A stretch of 64,000 bases of DNA from Closterium sp. NIES-65 (GCA_948144175.1 CANXME010002160.1:1993501-2057500), one strand, 5' to 3'; counted from the first letter of the stretch, positions 1 through 11,766 are shown. The notes: generated from the letters alone by a model not told the origin. Numbers and translations are program-made.

Positions 1-1719
1 TTCACCAAGCTTGCTGGTCCCTCCAAGATTGCACTTCTTGGACTCCTTCTCCTTAGCGCGACCGTCCGCGCAATCGGTGCTACCAACCGATTCACCTTTG
101 GTGCTGGCGCTTGCTGCCACTTGCCTCTCCTTAGGCATAGGGACCACTAGGATCTGCCACATCTCGTTGTAGACATCCCTGTCCTCATGAAGGTCCCAAA
201 GAACCCGATCCCCAAGCCTTGCGGTGTAGGTCTTGGCTCCCTTCGAGTTAGTGTCCATGCCGGCCTTTGCCAACCGCCGCACGGAAATCAGGTTGGCAGC
301 AAGGCTGGGCACCCAAAGCACGTTCTTGAGGCCCACCATGTTCCCATCTGCACCCTTGAACATGGCCTTCCCCATGCCTTTCACCTCTGCTCGCTGCCCC
401 AAAGCCGATGTGACATGCTTCACCGGTGACGGCTCGAGTTCGGTGAGCAAGTCCGGGCGAGGTGTCATGCTATAGGTAGCGCCACTATCAATCACCCAAT
501 AGTCCAGGGGGTGTAGGGTCACCTTCCCCACAGCTGCTGGCACCTCAAAGCCTTCATCCTTCTCTGGACCAGCCGGTGCTTGCGTCGACACAAAGTAGAA
601 TAGACCCGGGTATCGATCGTCGCTCGGGTCCTTGTCGTTGTCTCCGCTCTTCATGTTTGCAGCTCCGCCACCGCGACCGCCACGGCCTCCACGGCCTCTT
701 CCTCTCCCTCCTCCTACTCCTCTACCCTCTTGGCCTTGAGCAGGGTTCCAACCATCAGGGAGTTTGTAGCAGTCGCGCCACATGTGTCCGCTCTTGTGGC
801 AATAGTGACACTCGCCGTCGAATCGGCTGCGACCGCGTCCGTAGCTCTTGTCGTCGCTGCCGTAACCGCCACTCCCGCGGCCTCCGCCAAAGTTGCTGCC
901 ACCAAACCTTCCTCCCCCTCGTCCTCTGCCTCTTCCTCGACCATATCCACGGCCGATGCTTGCTGCCCCAGTGCCATCCGCACTCGCCAACTCACGGCGG
1001 CAGAAATCCTCTTGAAGGATAGCCCGCTTCACGTCTTCGAGCGAGAGGCGGGGCAAGTCGCGATTCAGGTTGATGATGAGCGAGGATCATGATTCGGGGA
1101 GTAGGGCCAGCGACTTGGTCTTCTTTTGGAGCTCACTATAGTTCAAATCCGCTCCCTCAAGCCGCGTCAACAAGTCGAAGAATTTCTGCACCCCTTCTTC
1201 AACCGCTTCATCCTCTTCAAATCGTAACGTCGCCATTTGCCGTTCCAACACCACAGCTACCGCCGCTGTTGCAGGAGCGTGTACACCCTTGAGAGCAGCC
1301 CATGCTTTTGGTCCCTTCTCTGGTTCACGCTGGAAAGGCTTGATGTGACGGATTTGGCTGCTCCCCAACGCTTGCCCAAGTAGGAGGTAGCCTTGTGCGC
1401 TCTTACGCACCCACGGGCTCTTCTCCGGGTCGTTCTCGGGACGCTTCTCCGTTCCTTCCATCACCTCCAGCAGGTCATAGTGGTCAAATATGTTCTCCAT
1501 TCTGAAGGACCACTTAGCAAAGTTGTCACCATTGAACTTGTCAAGGCCAAACACTCTAGGCTCATCCCTAGATGGGCCAACACTTGGTTGCACGGGCGCC
1601 ATGGTTGAATCACGGGGTTGGCCTTGAGCTTGGGCTTCTCCTCTGCCACCAGCACCTCTGCCACCCCTTTCCTCAGGTCCAGCCATTGTCGAAACTGCTC
1701 CAAGGGGTTCTGATACCAC
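1..1719 (-). pseudogene. Copia gag-pol polyprotein, N-terminal part, truncated by window edge
   Basis: Minus-strand frame from 1719 to 1. In order it shows a Copia gag domain (FNGDNFAKWSFRMENIF, then a helical region to about residue 210), a Gly/Arg-rich linker, a CCHC zinc knuckle CHYCHKSGHMWRDC near 780-820, a retropepsin active site WVIDSGATYSMTP near 450-495, and a GAG-pre-integrase-like stretch with DRVLWDLHED near 180-215. The frame is interrupted once, by TGA at 1087-1089; the same frame then stays open to base 1. Integrase, RT and RNase H should lie left of the window. Gag would package element RNA and protease would cut the polyprotein. The single stop and otherwise clean reading suggest a fairly young but inactive copy. 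Family assignment is firm. Confidence 0.85.
1707..1718 (-). other. Primer binding site of the left Copia element
   Basis: The reverse complement reads TGGTATCAGAAC, close to the initiator tRNA-Met primer site TGGTATCAGAGC. It begins two bases after the LTR end at 1721. This fixes element polarity as minus and marks 1721-2549 as the 5' LTR. Confidence 0.8.
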
Positions 1720-1720
1720 T

Positions 1721-2549
1721 TGTTATAGTCACATTAGACTCCAATGTGCCTAAAACGAAAGATAGAGCGCACAGTCGGATTTCTGCACAGCGGCTTCAAA
1801 CGTTCATAGCGTTCTGGTCACAACTTCAAATGACCTGATTCAACTTGGATCTGGAGCGTCTTATTGTCGTCTTCAATAGGCAATTTTGATCGCACAATTT
1901 GACCAAGTATCGACGAAACAGTGTTGGTTTGAACAAACGGCACTATGGCAGCCACTATAGTCTTAGAACACAAGATAGGAAGAGTTAGGAAGAGTTACGA
2001 GTTGGGAATGACTCCCAGCTCCTACAAACCCCAAGAGCCGAGGTACAGTGATGTGGAACAGTGCCACACTGTCCCCAACCACGAAGGGTCTCGAAACTAC
2101 CCTTCACTAGGGCCTACACCAAGTGAAATGTTACACTACACAAAGTAATGTAACTATCTTCAATATCTTGAGGTGTACCCTTTTGGCGAGCTTCGAAATC
2201 ACTTGAGGCTTGACACCAAGGCTCAGGCTCTTCATCACAAACTCATCCTTGAGTTCTTGATGGGTCTGCTGCACACACCTGCGACACACCGATCGTTCGA
2301 CACAGGACAAAATAGAAACCGCGCACGACAAAATAAAAACCGCGCGCGAGACACAAACGACCGCGTAACACGCGTCTAGCGATAACTCGCTATTGACTCA
2401 ACACACACACTTGACATCATGACTCAACATTCACACACAATTATGAGCATGAGATATATATTATCCCATGCCCTCATACCATTCCATACACACACACATG
2501 CATGCACACGGAGAACAAGCCGAGTGCAAACCATAGGGTTGCACCAACA
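1721..2549 (-). repeat. 5' LTR of the left Copia element (829 bp)
   Basis: On the minus strand the block starts TGTTGGTGCAAC and ends GTGACTATAACA (TG...CA), immediately followed by the primer site. The whole length aligns with the solo LTR at 55939-56760 in opposite orientation, which gave both boundaries. The left end of the element is outside the window, so the target duplication cannot be tested. Confidence 0.9.
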
Positions 2550-2942
2550 AAAATATTGTCAGGTAGGGCAAGAGCCATGATCTGAGATAAACAATGTTGC
2601 AATTATGTGAGTGGGAGGAGGGGGGAATGCGTGCTCGGGTTGGTAAACCAGGACAGCACAAGTTTTTTGGGTCGTGGTCGAAACATCATCGCAGCACTCT
2701 TTGGTTGTGCAACTACAGCCGAAAAGAGGGTACATGATTGTTTGTTGGGCAGCCCCAAAAAAATCCTAACCTTCCCGCAAACGTAATGTAAAACGTCTTT
2801 AAACGTAAACGTTAACCATACGTAAACATACGCGTAAGATCCAACTTAGGTGTCCTGCTCATGCCTGCACATGCTCGTTCTGTGAAGCTTCATCCCCATC
2901 CCCGCCACCCCCTCACTGTCTATCTGCCCTCAATGCACGCAG
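2550..2942. other. Non-coding stretch between LTR and first recognisable LRR exon
   Basis: No coding motif, RNA gene or terminal repeat is recognised. The next splice acceptor (cgcag) closes it at 2942. It is probably intron or upstream sequence of the LRR gene. The promoter, signal-peptide exon and start codon of that gene were not found here and may lie beyond the Copia insertion. Confidence 0.4.
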
Positions 2943-2999
2943 GGACCTGTCCCACAATCACTTCACCACCATGCCTCCTACCCTCAATGCGAGTGATCT
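2943..2999 (+). CDS. LRR exon (57 nt)
   Basis: Acceptor cgcag, donor GTGAGT. It reads DLSHNHFTTMPPTLNASDL in phase 2-2. It is shorter than the 72-nt norm by five codons in the middle of the repeat. Confidence 0.6.
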
Positions 3000-3601
3000 G
3001 TGAGTCCTGGGTGATTGAGATCACGTGGGCGTGAGTGTGAGAGAGGAAGGGAGAGAGGGGTAAAGGGGGATAGAGAGGGGAAGACGGGTTGTTGCACAGG
3101 AGGAACTGACTACGCCCTTGGCGATGAGTGCAGCCTGGCCTGGGAGTGGGGTTCACATCACAGCCCACGAGGAGACAGATGTTTCTCACAGGTATACTGC
3201 CTCTTGTCCCCATCCCACCCCCCACCCAACATCGGTATGCATGCATGAGACCTTATTATGCCTATAAAGTGTCAGGAGCTTGAGTCACTTGCGACTTGCG
3301 AGACAAATAACGCAGCTTGCCCGATATGGATTTCAGCTATAACTTGCGAGACAAGTAAGTTGACTCGAATTAGTCCAGTCATACCCCTCTTAGCTCGCGT
3401 CAATAGAGGGATATGTTTGGACTGGTCTCGGCACGTGCTCATGCCTCCCTTGCGCTCCATTGTGCTGTATAGTTTTTAATCTAGTGAGCACTTTTCAGAT
3501 TCTAGCTACTCTCAATCAAACACAAAAGCACGGATGGCTTTACAAAGCTTGAACCGGCATGGAAATGAGTTTTTGCATCATTTCTCAATTGATTTTTTCA
3601 G

Positions 3602-3676
3602 CTTTCTGAATCTGAGCCACAACAAATTCAAGGGATCTGTGCCCACCTATGACATCCAAATGCTCCTTGGTGGCAT
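3602..3676 (+). CDS. LRR exon (75 nt)
   Basis: Acceptor ttttttcag, donor GTGAGT. It reads NLSHNKFKGSVPTYDIQML in phase 2-2, a clear plant-type LRR (LxLSHNxFxGxVP). Confidence 0.65.
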
Positions 3677-4720
3677 GTGAGTTGCACCTCCACACCACCT
3701 GCACACCAAGCACAAGAGATGGGTCCATTACTTGCCGTCTCCTATCGGTTACAATCAAAACTGTTTGTCACCTTCGGTTCGGCCCCTAAGTGCTGGTTGG
3801 GTGAAGTGTGTGTGTAGTTGCTTCTCCCACTCATCGTGGACAGACTTGCACAAGATGGAACTGATTTTTCATATAATACAAATCAAGGCAGGTACAATGT
3901 AAAAGAGATTGAAACGATGGGCATAAATTAAACCGCCATTCTTAAAAACATCATGGGTTGGAGATTTTGGTTGATGATATTTGGGTAGGTTTAATACTCT
4001 GGATGTGTTTTTGTCGTAACAATCAACCCACGTTACTTACATCCGTGCTAACCTATATACAATGTACAAGTTCCCAATGAGATCTTGGGAGTCCACATGT
4101 GGGCCCGCCCATTATGCTCGACGTGTTAGAAATACATGGTATAGCATGCAAACACTTGTGACTATACACCAAGTGTGGTGTACAGCTGGGTTGGGACTAC
4201 ACCCAACATTGGGTGTAGTCCTGCATGTTGGGGTGCCAGTCCAACCCAATGGTGGTGGACCCCCCAAATGCAACCCAATAAGCCATAGATTACCTCACTT
4301 CCTATAGTGAAGCCAACCCAACCCATTAGGCCATAGGTTGCCCCACTTCCCCAATTCCATCTCCCTCCTTTTCCCTTCCAACGTTCTCTTCCCAACCTTA
4401 TGAAACCGTTGGTTCAACCTCAACTTTCACACAACGTATGTGTAACCTTGGATACTTCTGTTTCCCCTCACTCATGGTAGGGCATCTCTCTCACAAACAC
4501 ATCAACCTGACGATGTAAGGCTTTAGTTGCCCAGACCCATTACAAGGCATAAAGAACAGGCGAGGGGTTGCAATAACAACCACAGTCAGGCGCATCCTTC
4601 CCTCTCTCCATCCATCACACAGCATGCCTCTTGCTCTATTCCATTACCTTTCTCATTGTTGCTTGCTTGCGATGCTAACCACGGTTCTTGACATCCCTTA
4701 CACCGCACATGCATAACAGT

Positions 4721-4896
4721 TAGGGATGAGCAAGGGGCGAACACGAATGTGTCCGTGTTCGCCCATACACGAACACATTGGGCGAACCTCAACACTGTTC
4801 GGCGAACACTTAAGGCAAAAAAAATGAACCTGTTCGGTTCACCACGAACATGTTCGAGGCGAACCGAACAGGTGTTCGTGTTCTTGCTCATCCCTA
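4721..4896. mobile_element. hAT-type MITE (about 176 bp)
   Basis: Terminal inverted repeats TAGGGATGAGCAAG flank an AT-balanced core full of GTTCG words. Flanking 8-mers ATAACAGT (4713-4720) and ATAACAAC (4897-4904) agree at 6 of 8 positions, as expected for an old 8-bp hAT target duplication. It sits in the intron between the LRR exons ending at 3676 and starting at 5055, and it has no coding capacity. Confidence 0.75.
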
Positions 4897-5054
4897 ATAA
4901 CAACCACGAACAGGCATATCTTCCCCTCTTTCCATTGCACGCACACGCACTGCACGTATCTTCCCCTCTTTCCACTACACACTTCTCCGCCTACACCTTT
5001 GCCCTCGTCACAACTGATTGCTTGCCGTGCTACCCATCCTGCTGCCCTCCACAG

Positions 5055-5144
5055 AGACCTCAGCTACAACCCTTTTACTGGAGGCTTGGATGGGTTCTTT
5101 GTAACGTCCGGGGGAGGCTCTAGTAGTGGTTTTTATTCTTCGGC
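5055..5144 (+). CDS. LRR exon (90 nt)
   Basis: Acceptor ctccacag, donor GTGAGT, phase 2-2. It reads DLSYNPFTGGLDGFFV followed by a Gly/Ser-rich insertion, so the repeat is 18 nt longer than usual. A weaker candidate exon lies at 5400-5467 (NFSGPFPDYPGS before GTAAGT), but its 68-nt length breaks the phase and I do not include it. Confidence 0.55.
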
Positions 5145-6809
5145 GTGAGTGGCACGTTATAGTACATCACCGTGTGGTATGCGAATTTACAATGTTTGTA
5201 TCAGATGTCAAAAGTTTACATTTATTATAGGCCGAACTCCATCTCCCGCCCGTCTCATATTCTCTAGCTTGATGTTTCTACCTTCATTCCACCCTCCTTG
5301 CCTCCACAAACCATCTTTGCTTCCCTCCCCTCCTCCCCTCCCCACTACCCTTTCTTTATTCCCCAATTTCCAACTCTTCTTTCATCCACTGATCGTTAGG
5401 CTATACACTCGATCTTGCAACTTCTCAGGCCCGTTTCCGGACTACCCCGGCTCAGTAGTTGACGATTGTAAGTTTCTCTTGAATCTCCAGGTGGTAAACG
5501 ATTTGACTCCTCATGGATCCGTTTCCATACAATCCGTTTCCTTTACTTTGGGTACACGTTGCTGATTAGTCTAAATGTAACTCGCTGAAGCGTATGTGGG
5601 GCTATGACGAGAAGGACGCGTCCAGATCGCTAGCGTCCGGCACAGGGACTGAAGCGGATGGGTTGTGGACATAGCAAATGATGGAGAACGTAAATTCCCT
5701 CAAATTATCAAATTTCCTTTAGAAGACCTCTAGGTTTACGAAGGAGAAGTCTGAAAACCATGAAGGGTTCATAAAGGAAATTTTTGAAATTCCTTTATTG
5801 TTCACGAATGAGAACTTTGGAACCTCTCTAGGTTTTAAGGAGAATCCTGAAAAGCCTCTAGGGCTTACTAATGAGAATTCTGAGAATTAGGTTGGGGGAC
5901 TTTAATTTCGATTTGGGGGGGTGCTGATTCTGCGAAATGAACAATCCCTTTGAAGTTTCGAATATCAAGTTGCATCTTATTTTGTCCGGGATAAAATGAT
6001 CGAAGCGTCCAGCGTCCCCGCTAGCGTACTCCGTCCATCGTCCGAACGCTAGTGTCCAGATGTGGGACGCTAAGATGCCTAAGAGTCTTTCTCATCATGG
6101 ATGTGGGTACGAGCCTGTAAGCAAATATTTCAGTATCTCATCATTGTATTTGATAAGCAACCATTACTCAGACTTATATTTGTATTCACTAAACCTTTTA
6201 CTCAGTTCATCTGAATTTGATTATATAATGCTTTGAACTTCAACCAGATTTGGCAGAATTTATTAGGGCGGATTACTGGCTTCGGGACATTCGCACCTTG
6301 AGTCATCCGAAATTATGGGATCCAATTGTAAATTTCCATATTTAAGATTGAGGATTTCCGATTGGAATCCAGGAATCCGCCCTTAGTTTCATTCGTTTTC
6401 AACTCGAGTTCCTTAAATAGTCCTGGACAAAGTATAACAAAGGTAACGATAGGGCAGTGTTTGCCAAATCGGCCATCTGTAGGACAAAGTATAACAAAGG
6501 TTCCCGTGTTTTTTCGTTGACATTTTCCAAACATGATCTTCATCCAAGCTAGATATGGTCAAGGTTTCTATCGATCCCGTCCTTTTCCGTCTACATCCAT
6601 TCGCTTTCTTAGAGGCATCTTCTCCTCCACATCACTGCCAAATTAATCTCATGTGACAGTCTCAATACACAGTTTCAACTCATTCCATTTTGTTTCCTTG
6701 TTCTTCCCTCTTCTTCCCTTCCATGAATTACCCGTCCAATCCTCTATTCTCTCGTCTGACCGCTTCCAAGCATCACTCACCTTCCCTCACTTCCCTTCCT
6801 CCTCAACAG
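5145..6809. other. Intronic stretch with short imperfect repeats
   Basis: Besides the doubtful exon at 5400-5467 I see three imperfect copies of a CCTCTAGG(G/T)TT...GAGAA(T/G)TCTGA motif at 5705-5890 and a direct repeat GGACAAAGTATAACAAAGG (6423-6442 and 6482-6500). No gene or terminal repeat is recognised. Confidence 0.4.
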
Positions 6810-6884
6810 TGACGTGTCTAATAACAGCTTCACTGGACCTTTCCCTACCTTTTTCTTGACTGAGGATGCTCAAACTGGACTAGT
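6810..6884 (+). CDS. LRR exon (75 nt)
   Basis: Acceptor cctcaacag, donor GTAACC, phase 2-2. It reads DVSNNSFTGPFPTFFLTED, a good LRR consensus (LDVSNNxFTGPFP). Confidence 0.6.
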
Positions 6885-7024
6885 GTAACCTATTCTCAAT
6901 TGCGTTTCCACATGCTTTCCATTAACATGAAACTGTGCCTCCACATGCTGTTACCATGTTTCCTTTTGCATCCACTCCACTCCTCTTTCATTGCATCCAC
7001 ACCATACCCTTGAATGCAAGTAGT

Positions 7025-7930
7025 TGTTGAGTGCAAAATGTGGTTTGCACGTCAACCTACCGCCTATTCGCCGAAGATAAAGGAAAATGAGAGTTTCTGT
7101 TTTAAGGTAATTTGTAGAGTGTAAGGAGCGCCTTTGCGTGCTTTACATTTGTGCGTTTACGGTTTGTGAATCGCCTTAGCGGTTCATGAGTTATGTGCAT
7201 TTTTGTATGTGAGTGCATTTCATGAATGTTCATGAGTTTCTGTGAAAGCGCATGAAAGTTCGTGAGTTTCGGTAAGTTCGCGTGAGTCTGCGATTGTTCA
7301 TGAGTCTGCGTGTGCGCTCATTGTTTCTCATGTGTTCTCGTGAGTTTCCATGAGAGTTCATGAGAGTTGATGTTTTTCGTGCTTTTTAATGAGTGGCGAG
7401 TGGTTTTGCCACTTTGACTTTTTGCGCTGGTCAAGGTCAACTGTGCGAGAATGTCAGGGACCTGCTTGTGTGGTCCTGACACGCGCGTGTGGCCCCTCAG
7501 GCCTTGTGCTTGTGCCTCGTACTGTTGCGAGCGTGGCAGGGCCCATGATCGCAACAAGACAGGGGACATTACTGCCCTGACCTCGCGCAGGACTCCGCAC
7601 GTCAGTGCGCTGTACAACACGACCGAAAAGTCGGTCGTGCATGATTGCACCCCTCAGGGGTGCGCGTGGGTTTCGGGGGGTGCCGAGGAATCCCGAAGGG
7701 TGCTCGGGATTGACTCGAGATTTCAGTTGAATAACTGAATCTCGAGCTTTGACTTTTGTGACTTGGCAAACAGAACTTTCGCCAGAAAGTCACGCAGCTT
7801 TGTGTGATCATTTCGATAAGGTACCAACAGCGTTTCAAGGAGGCACCACATCAAGGAGGCACCACATCAAGGAGGCACCACATCAAAGAGGCACCACATC
7901 AAGGAGGCACCACAAGGTTTCAATCGACGC
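7025..7930 (+). repeat. LTR of family B, probably solo or truncated
   Basis: It begins TGTTGAGTGCAA and shares the segments CAACCTACCGCCTATTCGCC, GGTCGTGCATGATTG and GGGTGCGCGTG, in the same order, with the second copy at 43465-45840. No primer site or polypurine tract is next to it. The right boundary is uncertain; homology to the second copy fades near 7835, where a 16-bp tandem repeat begins. It lies in the 3.8-kb LRR-gene intron 6885-10688. Confidence 0.65.
7836..7913 (+). repeat. 16-bp tandem repeat, about five copies
   Basis: The unit AAGGAGGCACCACATC is repeated with one A/G variant in the fourth copy. It lies at the distal end of the family-B LTR. Confidence 0.9.
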
Positions 7931-7949
7931 AGCCCAATGGCTTAGCAAG

Positions 7950-8878
7950 CTATCCGTTTTTCACTCTACACTGCCCTGCTGTGCCGTGTTGAGTCATGCT
8001 ATGCCGTGTTGAGTCATGCTGTGTCGTCTTGTAGAAACCGGCCGACTCTTGTTGTTCGCCGGTTTGACCATCACCACCAGGACAAAGTGGTTCCAACTCT
8101 GCAAATTGCTTCTTGAATGAAACATGCAACATATTCTTCTGTTTTCTTGGCGGTCTTCAAGTCGACGTTGTCGTTTTTTGCGATCACACACACATACACA
8201 CATGCACGCACGCACGCATGCACGCACGCACGCACCCACGCACCCACGCACGCACGCACGCACGCACGCACCCACCCACACACACACACACACCATGCCT
8301 CGGCTCTTGAGGCACGTCCAACCGTCAACAATTAGCGTGCATGCCCTCGTAAGCCAGTTGTCCTTTAAAGGTTTGATAAGTTCCTTAGCCACCAGCTTTG
8401 TGAGTAGCGGGCCGGCCACCCTATATGCCAAAGGAAGCGTATACGGCTTCTCAAATGCTGTCGTAACGTCTCCACAAACTCCTGCACTGCCACAAGCAAG
8501 CAGCTAGCCAGCCATTTTCTGCCACCGCAGTCGCCCATAAGCAATTCAGCCACATACGAGCAGCCACATTTGCCATCTTGTGAATGACCCGCTGCCGCGA
8601 GTGCTGAGAGGAGGAAACTACACCTGGTACTGTGTAGACGTCGAGCCCTCTCTGATGATCGAACGTGAATGTACGGTCGTGTCTCGCAGCTGCTTTACAT
8701 ACCCAAAAACGCACATCAAGACGTCCTTGATTTCAATGTTCGGGGTGCCACAGAGGTGCTCTCCTATTCTAGTGGCGTTTGTGGTGACCGCAGCATTGCA
8801 ATGAATGCACACACAACTGGTATTAGTACCATCCGGGGCAACTGCATGTTCCCAGAGGGTGGACGTCGGTTGAACCAT
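7950..8878 (-). pseudogene. hAT transposase relic with BED zinc finger
   Basis: Minus-strand fragments lie in the order expected for hAT. A BED-type finger at about 8618-8878 (CVCIHCNAAVTTNATRIGEH, with an upstream W) comes first, then a transposase core fragment at about 8300-8431 (DNWLTRACTLIVDGWT, the typical 'GCTLMSDGWT' region). Frame-shifted remains continue to about 7950. A (CA)/(CGCA) microsatellite at 8184-8293 has expanded inside the coding remains. BED would bind terminal repeats and the core would cut DNA. No terminal repeats were found and the copy is dead. Confidence 0.6.
8184..8293. repeat. Mixed CACA/CGCA/CCCA microsatellite
   Basis: About 110 bp of CA, CGCA and CCCA units interrupting the hAT relic. 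Open frames across it are low-complexity artefacts. Confidence 0.95.
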
Positions 8879-9039
8879 TGGCGATGGGGAGCGGCCACTC
8901 TGCTTGAGTGTATGGAGTAGGTATTCCTATGCTAAGGCGCTATCTGTCAACGGGAGTTGTGTGTTGGCCCCGTCCTTGCTTTGGCGGAGCCGACTTCGTG
9001 GTCGGGTGTGAGGGGAGCAGCCGACCTGCAGCAGTAGGC

Positions 9040-9895
9040 AAGCTGGTTGACGAGGTCGACCTGCACGGGGGCCACTGTTCGGGCGCCAACTTCAGGGTGG
9101 CGCGGGCGTCGACTTGGTGACGCCAACTTGTGGCAGCCGACTTGGGTGGTCGGCTGACAGGACAACTGGTCGACCTGGTGGTTGGTCGACCAGGCGTGAT
9201 GTCGACCTGGTGGTCGACCTGACCTCGTGGTCGACGGCGGAGGGGCCGACGTTGACCTCGCCTCAAGACGCCGAGCAGCAGGGCCTCGAGTAGCAGGGCG
9301 TCAACTTGGTAACGCCGACTCCGGGTAGCGACTTAGGTGGTCGGCTGACAACTGCGCTGGTCGACATGGAGCTGGTTGACCAGGAGTGCTGGTCGACGTG
9401 GAGCTGGTCGACCAGGAGTGACGTTGACCTGGAGCTGGTTGACCAGAGGCGTGGTCGACCTGGTGAGGTCGACTTGGGGTGGTCGTCGACTTGGGAGGTT
9501 GACGGGCACGTACGGGAGCAGCTGGTCGATGTGGTTGCCCGGTCGACCAGGTTACCTGGGTGACGAGGTTCTGCGGAGGAGTGCGACAGTCGTCCAGGCG
9601 AAGTTGGCGAGGCCGACCTCGGTGGTGGTATCCCGAGGTCGACATGGCGGATCAGGTGCGGTCGTCAGCACTTGGACGACCTGGTGTGTGCGTTGTGCAG
9701 GTAACGAGGCTTAGCCCGCCAATCATCTGCGAGCATCTGCGAAGTAGGTGCGCTGCTGTTCTGCGGGAGCAACGCTGGCACGCCGTCAAGCTGCAGTGTT
9801 GGCACGTCGTCGACTTTGCACTGCTGGAGCGCGGTCAACCAAGTCGTGCTGGAACGCGGTCGACCATGCTGCACTGGCAGTCGACCAACCTGCAT
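9040..9895. repeat. Region saturated with GTCGAC/GGTCGACC
   Basis: About 18 GTCGAC palindromes in roughly 850 bp, mostly inside GGTCGACC(T/A)GG-like words, with irregular spacing. The open frames on both strands look like products of the repeat and I recognise no domain. It could be a degenerate leader of an LTR element or a degraded minisatellite. Confidence 0.6.
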
Positions 9896-10688
9896 GCTAG
9901 CTCTGATGTAGTCTTGTCTTGCCAACCTCTTTGTACCATTGTTGTCAACTTTCTCTAGTGAAACTCTTGCCAATTTGCCCCGTGAACTAGCAAGAAGTGT
10001 GTGCACTACGAAAAGGACTAAGGACCAACGAACACAGAGATCATACGAGCACCCGTGCCTAGCCCGTAGTCTAGCTCCCGTTGTAGTAGTTATCTCCGCA
10101 CTATCTACCAAGTCTTGAATGCCTACTCCCACAAGACGAGACGCTGTCAAGGTACAAATGTCACGGCAACAGCGGTGGTTTGCACCTTGAGGAGTTGCGT
10201 CTCAAGAACTCGCTGTGAATGAATGGGGATGGAATGTGACTGGTCACGCGATCAATCGGTAAGCAAAATCAATGTATCTAGCTGTCTCTGCAAAAAAGAA
10301 TGTACAATGGTGCGAAACGGCCCAATGCACTCGCCGAAACGGATTAGATGTTGTTACGAAATTTGCTGGTAAACGTTGGAACCAGCAATTTGGGAAAGTT
10401 ATCGGCGCAAGTCGACAACCACGAGCACACACACAATCAAGGCACGAAGGTTGGAAAAAATTAATAAATTAAAATAATCAATGAACACGACTGGTTTCAG
10501 AAATTGACCGAACAACTACGGTCACATTTTTCACTAGTTCAAGATGACAACATCTGAGCGCATATAACGACTGAAAAAGACGATCTCGTATTTTACTCCA
10601 TAATATAAACAATACAGCCGTTTTATTTGCACCTTGAATGTTACCATCTTGTCACTTCATTCCACCATCGCCCATACACTCTTTCCAG
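9896..10688. other. Intronic sequence with no recognisable feature
   Basis: No coding motif, terminal repeat or RNA gene is recognised. It ends at the acceptor tttccag of the LRR exon at 10689. Confidence 0.4.
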
Positions 10689-10754
10689 CTCCATGGCTCA
10701 CAACTGGCTCCGTGGACCTCTTCCTTCTGCCATCTCCGAAAGCCTCACTGTCCT
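10689..10754 (+). CDS. LRR exon (66 nt)
   Basis: Acceptor ctttccag, donor GTAAGC, phase 2-2. It reads SMAHNWLRGPLPSAISESL, ending TVL at the splice. Typical plant LRR. Confidence 0.65.
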
Positions 10755-10973
10755 GTAAGCGCTCCTTGAAGTCGCTCCGGTATGAATTTAAGGTTTGAGC
10801 TTTAGGGTTTAGGAGCGTGCATCTAACAAAGGATATGCTGGCTCGATGCATCTTGATTCATTTTACTAAATGAACTGCAACAACTATCATTGTGTATGTG
10901 CAACCATAACCTTTCAGACACACCAATTATCATCCCCCCATCCCCATCCCATGCAACCCATGCCTCCACATAG

Positions 10974-11045
10974 TGAGCTGCAAGGCATTTTTTTCTCTGG
11001 CCCGCTTCCCATTGCTTCGTGGAACGTCCCTGCTCTAGTCGTGCT
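10974..11045 (+). CDS. LRR exon (72 nt)
   Basis: Acceptor cacatag, donor GTGAGA, exactly 72 nt, phase 2-2. It reads ELQGIFFSGPLPIASWN then VPALVVL. Confidence 0.6.
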
Positions 11046-11404
11046 GTGAGATCACCGCCTTGTCCTCCTTCACTCATCCCTTTTGCTTCTCAGCCGCTTC
11101 TTCATCTATATGAGTTCTTCGAGTGTTCTTGTAATTCAGTTCTAGTATCTTCACCCATTTTAGGGTCCGAATCTAGTCTAGCATCCACATCCCTACCATT
11201 GCGCGGATTTGAGGGATTGGAAGCCACTCGTAGCTTGAGCAGAGTAACACGTTGGCTTGGATCCTCAATCCCCTCGCCTCTTCCCTCTTCCCCCTCTCTA
11301 CCCTCCCCGCCCTCCTCCCCTTCCCCCTTGCCCCTTTCCTCGAATCTCTCGCCTCCTTACCCCTCCCACAACCACTGCGTGCGACCTGCCCCACTCAATC
11401 CCAG

Positions 11405-11476
11405 CGATGTGAGCGACAACCAGCTCAATGGCTCCCTCTTTGACTCCATCACCCGCCTTGCAAAGGTGTGGCACCT
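11405..11476 (+). CDS. LRR exon (72 nt)
   Basis: Acceptor atcccag, donor GTGAGT, exactly 72 nt, phase 2-2. It reads DVSDNQLNGSLFDSITRLAK. It is among the clearest LRRs of the gene. Confidence 0.75.
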
Positions 11477-11695
11477 GTGAGTCGCAAATAGCCCTCGTGA
11501 GCACAAGGAAGTTTTGAAGCTGGGATATTTGAGGAGGCACGGGAACAAGGTTCTGTGAGGCACCTTGTCTTGGCCTAGCAAGGCTGGCAGCATCAGCCAA
11601 GGTAGCAGTTTTTCTGCATTCCACAATGTGAAAGTGTATTAAGAATTTTCAAGAAAACCATGCATGTGTGGCATGGGATGGCATGGCATGGCAAG

Positions 11696-11766
11696 GGGCT
11701 TGGAGGCAACAACCTGAGTGGCCCCATACCTGCTGGCCTGGGCAAACTTATCAATCTGAAGTCCCT
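11696..11766 (+). CDS. LRR exon with probable acceptor-site mutation (71 nt)
   Basis: It reads GLGGNNLSGPIPAGLGKL, then INLKSL before GTGAGT. The other LRR exons begin with one base completing a Leu codon. Here the base needed is 11695, but it is preceded by AA (11693-11694) rather than AG. The only AG now ends at 11695, giving a 71-nt exon and a -1 frameshift downstream. Confidence 0.6.

Noticed and set aside
5400..5467. A further LRR exon (NFSGPFPDYPGS)
   Set aside because: Splice motifs are present but 68 nt breaks the phase-2 chain; left out until transcripts are seen.
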